A DNA stretch of 64,000 nucleotides from Planctomycetaceae bacterium (GCA_021732845.1 JAKFUF010000049.1:1-64000); one strand, 5' to 3'; positions 1 through 10,054 are shown, counted from the stretch's first letter. Made by a program: numbers and translations. The notes: a model not told the origin generated them from the letters alone.

Positions 1-800
1 GCAGCCTGTCTCGCGCCCCCTATCTTTGGCGGCTGGTTCGAACGCCGGCTGCGACTGCCCGCCGGTGGATCAGGGGTCGGTTCCGGGGGAGCGCCGCCTG
101 TCCGCACCCGTAGTGTGGACTTCAGTCCACAACCAAGTTGCCGGCTCGTCATGGCCGCGTCGGCTCAAGCCGACGCTACGGAAGCAGCTTGCCTCGCGCC
201 CCTGTCTGTGGCGGCTGGTTCGAACGCCGGCTGCGACTGCCCGCCGGTGGATCAGGGGTCGGTTCCGGCGAAGCGCCGCCTGTCCGCACCCGTAGTGTGG
301 ACTTCAGTCCACAACCAAGTTGCCGGCTCGTCATGGCCGTGTCGGCTCAAGCCGACGCTACGGAAGCAGCCTGTCTCGCGCCCCCTGTCTGTGGCGACTG
401 GTTCGAACGCCGGCTGCGCCTGCCTGCCGGTCGATTGGGGGGCGGTTCCGGCGAAGCGCCGCCTGTCCGCACCCGTAGTGTGGCCTTCAGTCCACAAACA
501 AGTTGCCGGCTCGTCATGGCCGCGTCGGCTCAAGCCGACGCCACGAGATCAGCCTGTCTCGCGCCCCCTATCTGCGGTGGCCAGTTCGAACATCGGCTGC
601 GCCTGCCCGCCGGTGGATTGGGAATCGGGCGGTTCCAGGGAAGCGCCGCCTCTCTGCGGGCGATGGAGCAACCTTCGATCAGCGGTCTTGCGCCCCCTGT
701 CACGAGAACGGTCGCATCGGTCCCGACCAGCGAAACCGCGCCCCCTGTCGGCTCCTCGTGTCAGCTCCTCCTGGCCGCGTCGGCTCAAGCCGACGCCACG
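1..800. repeat. Tandem array of a ~183-bp unit with REP-like palindromes
   Basis: Four copies of a unit beginning near 1, 184, 366 and 549 (spacing 183, 182 and 183 bases). The fourth copy diverges after about 640. Each unit holds a palindrome GTCGGCTCAAGCCGAC (160-175, 341-356, 524-539, 779-794). The first two units also hold GTGGACTTCAGTCCAC (115-130, 297-312); the third has a one-base variant. All frames read through, but the predicted peptides are compositional artefacts of the repeat, with no domain. The array probably continues beyond the left edge. From about 800 to 1001 there is no repeat and no convincing gene. Confidence 0.85.
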
Positions 801-1001
801 AAAGCAGCCTGTCGTCGGAGTCGTCCTCACACGAAAAGTCGCACCACGAGCCACACGATCCTCAACGAAGCATGATGGTTCCCAAATTGATTGAGTCGTG
901 CGTTTCTTTCGTGCCGGGGTAATAGCCACCCATATGCCGGTTCGAGGCGTGTTGGTCGTTCGTGAAGGTTTAAATGTGGCGTCCCAATGCTGCTGCCGGA
1001 G

Positions 1002-1730
1002 CTATAGCGCGGCGGGCAGACGCTTGCGGGCGACTTCCGCAGCGGCCGGCTCGGCCGAGCCGGTGTGCCGGCTCCCCGAAATGGCGATGGCACCCTGTTC
1101 GAGCTGCACCACTTCCAACACCGGCTGGCGCTCTTCAATGCGGATGCGTTCGATGACCAGCACGTCGAAGCCGTCCCGCTCCTGCCATTCCAATGTGCAG
1201 CCAGCCCGCTCCGCCGCCCGGTCCAGATCGGTGCCGATAAACTCGAGCACCTGATCCACGGACACGGGCATCAGTCCAATCCGGATGGCTTCGACCTGAA
1301 TGGCCACCCGGTTTGGCCCGAGTACCCAGGGTTTGAATCTGCCGCTGACCACGCCGTTGAACCGCGAACTTGAGTATTGAAATGCAACTTCAATGGCCTC
1401 GGAACTCAGTTTGAGCCGTGGCTCCTTCACGCCAGGCGGAATCCAACCGGGATACTTCACTGGGAGTTCTTGTTCCAGCCAACTATTGAGCTGGCCATCC
1501 GTGAACCGTTCCGACCACTGGTTCTCATTGCGGATTTCGTCAACAAGCTGGAGCGTCGCCTGGACGAACTCCTTTGCCTGTTGCTTGCGGACCACCGGAT
1601 TCACGGGTTTCGCCAGCTCGGCGGAATAAAACGCCGGTGCCTGCTTGAGTGACCAGAAGGCACTGCCCGCCAGCCCACCGATCCCGAACACCGCCAGCAG
1701 CAGGCTCACGCACACCATTCGTCGTGACAT
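1002..1730 (-). CDS. Hypothetical membrane-anchored protein
   Basis: A 242-residue protein of unknown function. ATG at 1730 is chosen because GGAGAAG lies six bases upstream; a longer frame reaches 1793 but lacks a ribosome-binding site. Residues 5-27 form one hydrophobic segment preceded by Arg residues (MSRRMVCVSLLLAVFGIGG), so it is a signal anchor or signal peptide. The rest should lie outside the cytoplasmic membrane. It contains no cysteine pairs or known catalytic motif that I recognise. It is divergent from the peroxidase gene that starts at 2126. The function is not inferred. Confidence 0.7.
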   Translation of the reverse strand: MSRRMVCVSLLLAVFGIGGLAGSAFWSLKQAPAFYSAELAKPVNPVVRKQQAKEFVQATLQLVDEIRNENQWSERFTDGQLNSWLEQELPVKYPGWIPPGVKEPRLKLSSEAIEVAFQYSSSRFNGVVSGRFKPWVLGPNRVAIQVEAIRIGLMPVSVDQVLEFIGTDLDRAAERAGCTLEWQERDGFDVLVIERIRIEERQPVLEVVQLEQGAIAISGSRHTGSAEPAAAEVARKRLPAAL

Positions 1731-2125
1731 GGCGACTTCTCCGAAGTTTTCAGCGTGTCGCCGGCGCGGGATGCGACTGCTCAAACGATCCACTCGAATC
1801 CTATTCCTGCTTCAAAAACGGGTCAAGATGCGTTTATCCGGACTATTCCAGTGAAATTCGTGAACAACATTTGCGGACGTGTCGTCTTATTTTTGAACAT
1901 TCTCGGCGCGGCGGTTGGCGGCAATTCGTCAAGTGACTTGAACAACCCCCCGCCACGTTTAAGATACTTAATCAAACGCTGCCTCCCGCAGACCACTGCA
2001 ATTCGCGATCCTTGACGCCTGTCAAACTCTCACGGGCTTGTTTGGGGGTGGTTCACTCTGCCGGGCGTTTTCAACTTCTCAATTCTCCGCGCTGGGCGCG
2101 GGTCACGAAATCGAAGGAGTACGCC
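1731..2125. other. Intergenic region between divergent genes
   Basis: Nearly 400 bases separating the starts of the membrane-anchored unknown and the peroxidase. It must hold both promoters, but no strong -35/-10 pair, hairpin or repeat stood out. Short open frames here are not supported. Confidence 0.5.
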
Positions 2126-3247
2126 GTGCAGTTTCGGAAGTTAATGACGCGCCAGGCCATTCCGAGCGCCAAGCTTTTCGCCGTCGTCAGCTTCAGCGTG
2201 GGCCTTTGCGGCCTGACTCTGAACGCGGATGACGCGAAGCCTGCCAGCAAGCCAGAAACGAAGGCCGAAAAGATCGAAAAGGCCAATCTGAAGAAGGAAG
2301 TCACCAAATTCCTGCTGAAAATCCCCCTCGGCATCCCCGAGATCGAGCATCCCAAGGACAACGAACTCACTCAGGAAAAGATTGACCTGGGGAAGCAGTT
2401 GTACTTTGACAAGCGGCTGTCGTCAGACAACTCGGTTTCCTGCGCTTCCTGTCATGATCCCGCCAAGGGCTGGAGCAACGGCGAAGCCGTGGCGACGGGT
2501 GTGGGTGGCCAGAAGGGGGGCCGCAGTTCCCCCACGATCATCAATTCGGCGTTCCAGAAGTTGACATTCTGGGATGGCCGCGCGGCGAACCTGGAAGAAC
2601 AGGCACTGGGTCCGATCCAGAACCCGATCGAGATGAACCTGTCGCTGGATGAAGCAGTCAAGCGGCTGAATGGGATTCCCGGGTACAAAAAGCAGTTCAG
2701 GGCGGTGTTTGGCACCGAAGTGACCAAAGAGACCCTCGCCAAGGCAATTGCCGCCTACGAGCGGACCGCGATCTCGGGAGATGCTCCGTACGACCGGTTC
2801 CAGGCTGGCGACAAGAAGGCCCTTTCGGAAGCCGCCCAGCGGGGGCTCGCCCTGTTCAATGGCAAAGCCCATTGCAGTGCCTGCCACAGCGGTCCAAATT
2901 TCACGGACCATGCGTTTCACAACCTCGGCGTCGGCATCGACAAGCCGATGCCCGATCTGGGCCGCGAAGTGATCAGCAAGCTGGAAGGGGACCGCGGGGC
3001 GTTCAAAACGCCGACCCTCCGGGAAATTGCCCGTACCGCGCCCTACATGCACGACGGCAGCGAAGCCACGCTGGAAGCGGTTGTCGCCTACTACAACAAG
3101 GGCGGAACGGCCAATCCACAGCTTGATGAAGAAATCTTCCCACTGGACCTGACCAAGGAGGAGGCGGCGGATCTAGTAACGTTCATGAAAGAGGGACTCA
3201 GCAGCGAGTCCTACCCCGATCACAAGCCACCGAAACTTCCAGAGTGA
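2126..3247 (+). CDS. Di-haem cytochrome c peroxidase / MauG family protein
   Basis: A 373-residue secreted di-haem protein of the bacterial cytochrome c peroxidase/MauG family. Such proteins reduce hydrogen peroxide, or oxidise other substrates, with electrons from small cytochromes. GTG at 2126 is chosen because GGAG sits seven bases upstream; ATG at 2144 is an alternative. A signal peptide (hydrophobic stretch ending LTLNADD) is followed by a Lys-rich linker. The first haem site CASCH is near residues 105-109 and the second, CSACH, near 250-254. The C-terminal PYMHDGSEATLEAVVAYYNKG block is typical of the family. The secreted propeller gene follows after 83 bases and is probably co-transcribed. 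Confidence 0.93.
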   Translation: MQFRKLMTRQAIPSAKLFAVVSFSVGLCGLTLNADDAKPASKPETKAEKIEKANLKKEVTKFLLKIPLGIPEIEHPKDNELTQEKIDLGKQLYFDKRLSSDNSVSCASCHDPAKGWSNGEAVATGVGGQKGGRSSPTIINSAFQKLTFWDGRAANLEEQALGPIQNPIEMNLSLDEAVKRLNGIPGYKKQFRAVFGTEVTKETLAKAIAAYERTAISGDAPYDRFQAGDKKALSEAAQRGLALFNGKAHCSACHSGPNFTDHAFHNLGVGIDKPMPDLGREVISKLEGDRGAFKTPTLREIARTAPYMHDGSEATLEAVVAYYNKGGTANPQLDEEIFPLDLTKEEAADLVTFMKEGLSSESYPDHKPPKLPE

Positions 3248-3330
3248 CCTGATTCTCCTTCCCAATCGCTCGTCCAGACGGCCCGGGAAGGCCATCCCCT
3301 GTAGAACTTTCCCCTGAAAGAGAGACTTCC

Positions 3331-4344
3331 ATGATTCGCACCTCGTTTCGACGCGCGGCCCTGACGGCTGTCGCCTGTCTGGCCGTTGTCGCCAGCGTGA
3401 CAATCGCTGCGGATGCTCCCAAGTCGTCAACCGTCACCACCGGCCTCGACAACCCCAGTGGTATTGTCGTTCATCCGGGCGGCGATCTGTTCGTGGCTTC
3501 CCACGCCGGTGTGCATCGGTTGTCAGGTGGCAAGCTCCATCCGGAAGTGGGCGAGTTCAAAACCGACATCTACGGCAAGGGGCCGATGTACAACATCTCC
3601 CCACTCGGCGTGGCTCTGCTCGGCGACGATCATCTCATCGTTGGCGATGGCAGCCTGAAGGATGCGGAAGAACTGGTGCGGATTTATAAGATCGGTCCGA
3701 AGGCTCTGGAGAAGCCCGTCAGTGCCGACTCCGCCGCCGTGAAACTTGGGCCCATCGGCGCCAGCCCGGAATCCGCCAAGGGCGAAGGCAATTTCTACGG
3801 GATCGCCGTGTCCAAGAGCGCGATCTACGTCACCTCCAATGGAGACGACACCAAGGGCTGGATCCTCCGTTCGGAACTCAAGGATGGGAAACCGGGTGAA
3901 CTGAAGCCATTCATCGCCACCAAGCCGCTGGTCAATGTGGATGCGCCGGTGGCGATCACCCTGAACCACGAGGGCCAGATCGTTGTGGGGCAGATGGGCG
4001 AGATGAACGTCGTTGGCGACAGCCTGCTCTGCACCTATGACACCAATGGCAAGCTGGTGTCCAGCCTCAAGACCGGCCTCAGCGACATTGCCGGCCTGGC
4101 CTACAGCCCCAAAACCAAGAGCCTGTATGCGGTCGATTATTCGTGGGCGGCCCCGAAGGAAGGCGGGCTGTTCAAGCTCGAAATCGCCGAGGGAGCTGTC
4201 AAGGCCACCAAAGTTGCCAGCCTCGACAAGCCAACTGCCCTGGCCTTCGACAAAATGGGCAACCTCTACGTGACCGTGTTCGGAACCGTCGTTGATGGTG
4301 GCAAGCCCACCGGATCAATCGTGAAGTTCGACGCTGGGCTGTAA
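3331..4344 (+). CDS. Secreted NHL/SMP-30-like beta-propeller protein
   Basis: A 337-residue protein with a clear signal peptide (MIRTSFRRAALTAVACLAVV, cleavage near Ala-Ala-Asp). It has repeated beta-propeller-like blocks such as GLDNPSGIVVHPGGDLFVAS, GVALLGDDHLIVGDGS, GLAYSPKTKSLYAVDYS and ALAFDKMGNLYVTVFG. These resemble NHL or SMP-30/gluconolactonase-like repeats. No complete catalytic set was identified, so it may bind or sense rather than hydrolyse. AAGAGAGAC upstream of ATG supports the start. It follows the peroxidase gene and ends just before a strong terminator, so the pair looks like a two-gene transcript. Confidence 0.8.
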   Translation: MIRTSFRRAALTAVACLAVVASVTIAADAPKSSTVTTGLDNPSGIVVHPGGDLFVASHAGVHRLSGGKLHPEVGEFKTDIYGKGPMYNISPLGVALLGDDHLIVGDGSLKDAEELVRIYKIGPKALEKPVSADSAAVKLGPIGASPESAKGEGNFYGIAVSKSAIYVTSNGDDTKGWILRSELKDGKPGELKPFIATKPLVNVDAPVAITLNHEGQIVVGQMGEMNVVGDSLLCTYDTNGKLVSSLKTGLSDIAGLAYSPKTKSLYAVDYSWAAPKEGGLFKLEIAEGAVKATKVASLDKPTALAFDKMGNLYVTVFGTVVDGGKPTGSIVKFDAGL

Positions 4345-4366
4345 CAACTGCCGGAACGAAAATGAA

Positions 4367-4395
4367 AACAACCGGAGGCCTTGCCTCCGGTTGTT
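4367..4395. terminator. Strong hairpin terminator
   Basis: A perfect 13-bp stem, AACAACCGGAGGC paired with GCCTCCGGTTGTT, with loop CTT and T-rich flank. It lies between the propeller gene (plus strand) and the convergent sugar kinase gene, so it can serve both strands. Confidence 0.8.
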
Positions 4396-4450
4396 CGTTT
4401 CTGGCCGCGACCAACTCTTTCGCTTCGGGCAAGAGCCCGTCAAAGCTGCC

Positions 4451-5437
4451 TTAAGCGAGAAACGCCCGAATCTCGTCAGTCGTGAAGCGGCGGTGCAGGC
4501 GGGCTCCGAGTTGAGCCACGATGCGCGAGGCGGCGTGTGTTGCCAGGTGACCGGCCTGCTTCCACGTCATGCCGTTGTTGATCCCATACAGAATTCCTCC
4601 GGCGAACATGTCGCCCGCACCGGTCGTGTCGATCGCTTCGACCGCCACCCCTTCAATGGGGATCGCCTGCTGTTCATGCATCAGAATGGCACCATCGGCA
4701 CCCAGCGTCAGCACCACGTTTTCGCAATGCGTGTGGATCGCCTGGGCACAATGGATGGGATCGGTTTTCTCTGTCAGGCTGCGGGCCTCTTCCAGGTTGC
4801 AGAACAGCAGGTCGACAGAACTCTCGATCAGCCCCCAAAACTGCTCACGAAACAGGTTGATCAAAAACGGATCCGAGACCGTGAACGCCACCTTGACGCC
4901 GTTTTTGTTCGCGATGTCAATCGCCTTCATCGCGGCAGCCCGCGTCGCATCCGCCGTGAACAGGTAACCTTCAATGTAGATGTATTTTGCCTGGCGAATT
5001 TCCGCTTCGTGGATGTCATCCGGCCCGAGCGTGCTGGACACACCCAGATGCGTGAGCATCGTTCGCTGGGCGTCTTCCGTGATGAGAATCACGCTGGTGC
5101 CCGTATGTCCGAGGGAAGGTGGCACTTCAATCGCCACTTTCCCGGCGCGCATGTCCCGCAGGAAGAACTCGCCCAGGTCGTCCCCCGCCACCTTCCCCGC
5201 GAACGCCGACCTGCCGCCAAAATCCGCGACCGCCATGATCGTGTTCGCCGCCGACCCGCCGGCACACCGCGTGATGGAGGCGGCTTCCAGGGCGGCCAGC
5301 ACCCGCAACTGAGCCGCCTCATCCACCAGCGTCATGATCCCCTTGGCAAACCCAGTGGCCGCCAGCGTCTCCTCGCTGACCCGCGCCTGAATGTCCACCA
5401 GCGCATGCCCCACGGCGTAGACGTCGTAATTCTTCAT
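4451..5437 (-). CDS. pfkB-family carbohydrate/adenosine kinase
   Basis: A 328-residue ribokinase/pfkB-fold kinase that phosphorylates a sugar or nucleoside hydroxyl with ATP. The N-terminal substrate-binding signature is [16 protein letters not shown]. The C-terminal signature is [12 protein letters not shown] near residues 259-270, whose Asp is the catalytic base. The start [17 protein letters not shown] is typical of the adenosine-kinase-like branch. The exact substrate (adenosine, ribose or another) cannot be fixed from sequence. It lies 108 bases downstream of mnmE on the same strand, with no obvious terminator between them, so it may be read as the last gene of that operon. Confidence 0.9.
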   Translation of the reverse strand: MKNYDVYAVGHALVDIQARVSEETLAATGFAKGIMTLVDEAAQLRVLAALEAASITRCAGGSAANTIMAVADFGGRSAFAGKVAGDDLGEFFLRDMRAGKVAIEVPPSLGHTGTSVILITEDAQRTMLTHLGVSSTLGPDDIHEAEIRQAKYIYIEGYLFTADATRAAAMKAIDIANKNGVKVAFTVSDPFLINLFREQFWGLIESSVDLLFCNLEEARSLTEKTDPIHCAQAIHTHCENVVLTLGADGAILMHEQQAIPIEGVAVEAIDTTGAGDMFAGGILYGINNGMTWKQAGHLATHAASRIVAQLGARLHRRFTTDEIRAFLA

Positions 5438-5545
5438 GAATTTGTAGTCTGTCTGTTGTTTGAAAGAGCCTAGTCAGGGGCACCGCCCCGGGTCGGGGCG
5501 TATCATAACAGCCGACAGATCCATGCACAGCCGGAGCGGCCGGGT

Positions 5546-6973
5546 CTACTTCCCAATGCAAAACCTTGAGAAAATCCGATCCAAGATGTCGTCGGTGTAC
5601 ACGGCGCCGACAATCTCGCCGAGGGCGTCGAGGGCAGCGCGGAGTTCAAAGGCGAGCAGCGACTGGTCGGCTTCGGCGGCGGCGATTTCAAGAGCGCTGT
5701 CGAGTGACTTCTCGGCCTGCTCCAGCGCGGTCTGGCAGCGGGCCGCGGTGCTGCCGAGCCACCGGGATTCGCCCGGCTGACTGTCGAAGTGCCGCCGGAT
5801 GGCACAACGCAGAGCATCGAGCCCACGATTGCTCACGGCACTCACGACAAGGTCGTGTTCATTCCAGTTGTCGCATTCAGGCGCATCCGGCAGGCGGTCC
5901 GACTGCGTCCAAACCTGCAGCCACGCTGAGGAATTTGCCTTGATGTTATTTGTCGCATCGCGGGCCATGGCGGGCAGGCACCACAGGGTCAAATCGGCGG
6001 ACTCCATCTGCGACTTGCGAAACGCCTGGGCCTGGGATTCGATGGCAGCCACGTCAGGACTGGCATGCTCCATCCCGGCAGTGTCTATCAGTTGAACGAC
6101 CAGTCCGTCGCAGTCGGCTGCGGCGATGAGGTAGTCGCGCGTGGTTCCCTTTTCCGGGGAGACCAGGGCCGCATCGCGGCCCGTCAGGACATTGAACAGG
6201 GTGCTTTTGCCGGCGTTGGGCGGTCCGGCCAGGACCACCCGCAACTGGGTGCTGGACCGCGACCGGGTGGCCGCCTGTTGCTGGAGCGCGCTGATCGCCC
6301 CGCGGGCTGTTTTGAGCCTCGCGACAAGTGCTTCATGGGTGACAAATTCCAGGTCTTCGTGGGCGAAGTCCAAGCCGGCCTCCAAATCGGCCAGCAGTTC
6401 CAGCAGGTCTGTCCGCAGCCGGCCGATGGCCGATGAAGTTCCTCCCGCCAGTTGATCCAGGGCACAGCGCAACTCGGCTTCACTGTGGGCGTCAATGACC
6501 CCCAGCACCGCTTCGGCCTGCGTCAAATCCAGCCGCCCCGCGAGAAATGCCCGCAGTGTGAACTCGCCCGGTTGGGCCAACCGGCCCCCCGCACGACAGA
6601 TAGTCTGCAGCAACGCCTCCAGCAGCGGTGGTGAACCGATTGTGTGGAACTCGGCCAGCGGCTCACCGGTATAGCTGCGGCGAGACGGCCAGTAATACAG
6701 GTCCACAGGCAGCGAACGTGAGAGCCCCAAATTCACCACAACCGCAGTACACCACGGCAACCGACGGCTCAGGGCAGAGCCGTCTGCAGGGAGCACGCAT
6801 CGCAGAATTTCGAGGATGCGCGGCCCGCTGAGACGGATGATTCCCCGGACAGCCGGCCCTGGCGCAGAGGCCAGGGCGGCAATCGTTTCGTCGGGGTGGA
6901 GCGCAACCGTGAATGCCAACCGACGAATTCCAAATGACAAAGATTTGCCGCCCGTGTGCGACACGGTCCACAA
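5546..6973 (-). CDS. mnmE: tRNA modification GTPase MnmE
   Basis: MnmE (TrmE), with MnmG, installs the (carboxymethyl)aminomethyl group on wobble uridine 34 of certain tRNAs. The N-terminal tetrahydrofolate-binding domain starts around DETIAALASAPGPAVRGIIR. The inserted G domain carries GPPNAGKSTLFN (P-loop), a switch GTTRDYL and DTAGM. The protein ends FCIGK, the family's conserved C-terminal CxGK. The open frame begins with TTG at 6973 (475 residues). The first ~20 residues are not family-like, so the true start may be a little further in. It follows yidC after 44 bases. The short intergenic part holds a GTCATTT triplet repeat (6986-7009). Confidence 0.96.
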   Translation of the reverse strand: MWTVSHTGGKSLSFGIRRLAFTVALHPDETIAALASAPGPAVRGIIRLSGPRILEILRCVLPADGSALSRRLPWCTAVVVNLGLSRSLPVDLYYWPSRRSYTGEPLAEFHTIGSPPLLEALLQTICRAGGRLAQPGEFTLRAFLAGRLDLTQAEAVLGVIDAHSEAELRCALDQLAGGTSSAIGRLRTDLLELLADLEAGLDFAHEDLEFVTHEALVARLKTARGAISALQQQAATRSRSSTQLRVVLAGPPNAGKSTLFNVLTGRDAALVSPEKGTTRDYLIAAADCDGLVVQLIDTAGMEHASPDVAAIESQAQAFRKSQMESADLTLWCLPAMARDATNNIKANSSAWLQVWTQSDRLPDAPECDNWNEHDLVVSAVSNRGLDALRCAIRRHFDSQPGESRWLGSTAARCQTALEQAEKSLDSALEIAAAEADQSLLAFELRAALDALGEIVGAVYTDDILDRIFSRFCIGK

Positions 6974-7017
6974 AGTGCCAATTTGTCATTTGTCATTTGT
7001 CATTTGTCTTTCCCTCT

Positions 7018-8961
7018 TTACTTCCGCTTGATCGGCGTATTCCGCATCGAATCCGGCTTCTCGGCAGCTTTCAGCAACCGGGCGAGGAAGCCATCTCCAG
7101 CGGGTGGGTCATTCCGTGGCGGCGGATTGCGGCCCTTGTTGCCGCCATCACTTTTACCGTCATTTCGCCGTTCGTCTTTGGCGGGAACAATCACAACGGG
7201 TGCCGGTTTCGCTTTAGGCAGCAGTTTGCGTTCAGCCAAACCCCACAGGCTGCTGGTGATGAAGTAAAGGCACAGTCCTGCGGGAACCTTGTAGAACATG
7301 AACCCCATGAAAATGGTCATGAAGTTCATCATCTTGTATTGCATTTCCTGCTCTTCGTTCATCGGCGGCGGCATGAACATCTTCTGCTGCACGACGAACA
7401 GGCAGACCGTGATCAAGGGCAGCAGGTTGAACTGGTTGCCGAGGAACGGAATGGCAAAGGGCAGGGTGAACAAGTGATCGGGGGCGGCCAGATTGTCGAT
7501 CCACAGGAACTGCGCCATCCGCAGTTCCACCGCGTGGCTCAAAGCCTGATACAGGCCGATGAATACCGGAATCTGAAAGAACACCGGGAGGCAGCCGGCA
7601 AACGGGTTGTACTTGTGACGGCTGAACAGCTCCATCTGCGCCCGCGCCATCTTCTCCTTGTCGTTGCCGTACTTCTCCTTCAGCGCGGCGATTTCCGGCT
7701 GCAGTTCCTGCATTTTCGCCGCCGACCGCGCCTGCTTGATCGACAGTGGAAGCACGCATGTCCGCACGAGTACGGTCAGGCAGAAGATGGCCATCGCGTA
7801 GCTGCCGGTCATCGCATGCACGGCGTGCAACACCCGCAGCAGCATCCGGCTGATGACGCTGAACCAACCGTAGTTGAGCACATCGCCGTCAACGAACTCC
7901 GGCCGCTTGGGTCCGGCGAACAGGTTGTAATGGTGAACAACCGACGCACCCTTCGCCAGCTCAAGTTCCTTGGAGGTCAGTATGACGCTGACATCACTTT
8001 TCTCCGCCCGATCGGGGCCAATCAGGTCTTGAGTGGCGGACTCGATTGTCCGGTCGACGAGTTGGTCTTCTCCGGGCGAGAGCAAGGCGGCGAAGTACTG
8101 GGCATCGACTCCGATGTACCGCATCGGTTTGAGCCACACTTCGCGAGTCTGCGGGTTGACAATCGTCTTGGCCGCCATGAACTGTGCGGCTTCAGACTTG
8201 TTCTGCTGCACGAATTTGGCGATGACATCGCGATACTTGGAGGTATTCTCGGCGTTCTCCAGCGGCAGCCCCACGGGACCCTGCAGTTGATACCGCAGGG
8301 TTTCTTCCTTGTCGCCCAGATTCTTGATGGTGAGCACCAGACCCAACTGGTAGGCGGACTTTTCGGTGTCCGGCTTGGCGGGGTCGGACTTGGTCAGTTC
8401 AAACCGCTTCAAGACTTCCACACCATCGGCGACAAAGCGATATGTGACTCCAGATTCGGAGAGCGAACCAGGCACCTGCTCCCAATGCTTGGACTTAAAC
8501 CCCGCATCTTCGGCGATGTCGTCGCCTTCGAGAGTCACTTGGAACGTGCGGGGATTCATGTCCGGCCCGCCCAAAAGCGGGATGTCGTTGCCAATCAGCC
8601 TGAGGGGCTTCTTACGATCCGTCTCGGACGGATAGCGGAGATCCGACAGGAACACCTCTGTGACAGACGCACCGCGCGACGTGATCTGCACGAGCATCCG
8701 ATAGCCGGTTTTGGGGTCGAGCGAACCCAGCTTGGCCATGGAGGGCTTCGGCGCAAACGCCACTTTCTTGGCGGGCTTCTCAGCTCCGGCTGGCGCTTCT
8801 GGCTTGGCGGGATCGACCTTGGCCGGCTTGGCTTTTTGTTTGACCGGAGCTTTGGCAACCGGCTGGGGCTTCGGTGCCAGCCGGGGCATGACGAAAATCT
8901 GCCAGCAGAGCAGAATCGCCATCGTCATGGCGATAAAGGAAATAAACCGTCGTTGTTCCAT
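7018..8961 (-). CDS. yidC: Membrane protein insertase YidC
   Basis: A 647-residue YidC/Oxa1 insertase that places proteins into the cytoplasmic membrane alone or with SecYEG. It has an N-terminal membrane anchor (RRFISFIAMTMAILLCWQ) and a linker rich in Ala, Pro and Lys. A large periplasmic beta domain follows (residues ~70-370). The C-terminal 60KD_IMP core has five membrane segments and includes FSRHKYNPFAGCLPVFFQIP. ATG at 8961 is chosen over 8976 because it lies after the upstream stop, with GAGG just before it. The tail is basic and Gly/Pro/Asn-rich, as often seen. It sits four bases after the phosphoesterase stop codon and ahead of mnmE. No rnpA gene is present beside it. Confidence 0.96.
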   Translation of the reverse strand: MEQRRFISFIAMTMAILLCWQIFVMPRLAPKPQPVAKAPVKQKAKPAKVDPAKPEAPAGAEKPAKKVAFAPKPSMAKLGSLDPKTGYRMLVQITSRGASVTEVFLSDLRYPSETDRKKPLRLIGNDIPLLGGPDMNPRTFQVTLEGDDIAEDAGFKSKHWEQVPGSLSESGVTYRFVADGVEVLKRFELTKSDPAKPDTEKSAYQLGLVLTIKNLGDKEETLRYQLQGPVGLPLENAENTSKYRDVIAKFVQQNKSEAAQFMAAKTIVNPQTREVWLKPMRYIGVDAQYFAALLSPGEDQLVDRTIESATQDLIGPDRAEKSDVSVILTSKELELAKGASVVHHYNLFAGPKRPEFVDGDVLNYGWFSVISRMLLRVLHAVHAMTGSYAMAIFCLTVLVRTCVLPLSIKQARSAAKMQELQPEIAALKEKYGNDKEKMARAQMELFSRHKYNPFAGCLPVFFQIPVFIGLYQALSHAVELRMAQFLWIDNLAAPDHLFTLPFAIPFLGNQFNLLPLITVCLFVVQQKMFMPPPMNEEQEMQYKMMNFMTIFMGFMFYKVPAGLCLYFITSSLWGLAERKLLPKAKPAPVVIVPAKDERRNDGKSDGGNKGRNPPPRNDPPAGDGFLARLLKAAEKPDSMRNTPIKRK

Positions 8962-8965
8962 AACC

Positions 8966-9766
8966 TCAACGACCATCCCGGAGACGATCGCCCAAAAAGT
9001 TGTCGAGCTCGGGGATGTCGTAGATCTTCTTGACGACGGTCTCGATGTCGTATTCTACGCGGCGAAAGACAATCTTCCAGCCGTTGGAAGGAGGTGTCGG
9101 CGTGACACCTTCGGGAACAGGCGGTGCTTCGCCTGGCCCATACAGCACGACATAGGACGAGCGCCAGTCGCCGTTGCGGGGTTGCCCGACTGAGCCGACG
9201 TTCACCAGCACTTTTTCGTCGCCATACTCATAACGAAAATCAATGTCTTCCGGACGGAAGAATTTCAGGCTGGCGGTGAACACACCGGGCACATGGGTGT
9301 GTCCCTGGAAGCAATACTGCTCCACCAGTGAAAAGATCCGCTCCATCTTGCGCTGATTGTAAATGTCTTCGGGGAAGACGTACTCGTTGAGCGGATTCCG
9401 CGCGGAGCCGTGAACGAAGAGGAACTTCCCTTCGCGATGCATGCGGGGCAGTTCACACAAGAAGTCCCACCGCCGCTGCTTGCTCTGGGCGTCGCCGCCT
9501 TTTTCCAACTGGTCGCGGGTCCAGAAGATGGCCCGCTCGGCACCCGGATTGAACCCCTCGGGGTCGAACAGGGCACCTTGGTCATGATTGCCCAGCAGGC
9601 ACAGTTTCGTGTTTGCCACGCGATCAATACATTCCCGCGGATTTGGGCCGTAGCCGATGATGTCACCCAGACAGTAGATCTCAGTGATCCCCTGCTGTTT
9701 GATGTCTGCCAAAACGGCTTCAAGGGCTTCCAAATTCCCGTGGATGTCGCTGATGATCGCTTTCAA
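8966..9766 (-). CDS. Calcineurin-like metallophosphoesterase
   Basis: A 266-residue metal-dependent phosphoesterase with the full set of family motifs: DIHGN (7-11), [17 protein letters not shown] and QGHTHVPG. These bind two metal ions for phosphoester hydrolysis. It is closest in layout to the YfcE/MJ0936-type single-domain cytosolic enzymes that act on phosphodiesters or phosphoproteins; the substrate is not predictable. Its stop codon lies four bases before the yidC start, so the two are translationally close and probably one operon with mnmE. Confidence 0.92.
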   Translation of the reverse strand: MKAIISDIHGNLEALEAVLADIKQQGITEIYCLGDIIGYGPNPRECIDRVANTKLCLLGNHDQGALFDPEGFNPGAERAIFWTRDQLEKGGDAQSKQRRWDFLCELPRMHREGKFLFVHGSARNPLNEYVFPEDIYNQRKMERIFSLVEQYCFQGHTHVPGVFTASLKFFRPEDIDFRYEYGDEKVLVNVGSVGQPRNGDWRSSYVVLYGPGEAPPVPEGVTPTPPSNGWKIVFRRVEYDIETVVKKIYDIPELDNFLGDRLRDGR

Positions 9767-10054
9767 GGGGGCGCGCCGTTATTTGTGAGGACGTTCAGAG
9801 ACCACCAGTTCTGCCATAAGGCGAAACTGTAATGTAATTTAGCAGTCTCTCGCCGGTCAAGACCAGCCCCCGTTGCCGCTCGTTGGGCAATCGGAGGCCG
9901 ACTTCCGGCTGATTGTATTGTCTGCTGTTGTTGCCCGCCCGTTGGTTTCTGTCAATCGATTGAACTTTCCACAACCGGGCGCAAATCGGCCCGGTGGGAA
10001 GGAAACGACGACTTCATCAAACCTGCCACCACCGCGGCGCGGTGGCTCGTTGTC

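Noticed and set aside
1-800. Possible tRNA because of GGTTCGAA in each repeat unit
   Set aside because: No acceptor, anticodon or D-arm pairing can be built around it, and the sequence recurs as part of a long tandem unit.
115-894. Repetitive 259-residue protein in the left-edge array
   Set aside because: All three frames are open through the repeat and none has a recognisable signal, start context or domain, so it is better read as non-coding repeat.
6913-9033. A 706-residue plus-strand frame opposite yidC
   Set aside because: The minus strand encodes YidC with all hallmarks. The plus frame is a shadow without a ribosome-binding site.
9971-9993. Terminator hairpin ACCGGGC/GCCCGGT
   Set aside because: The stem is only seven pairs and no T-run follows on either strand.
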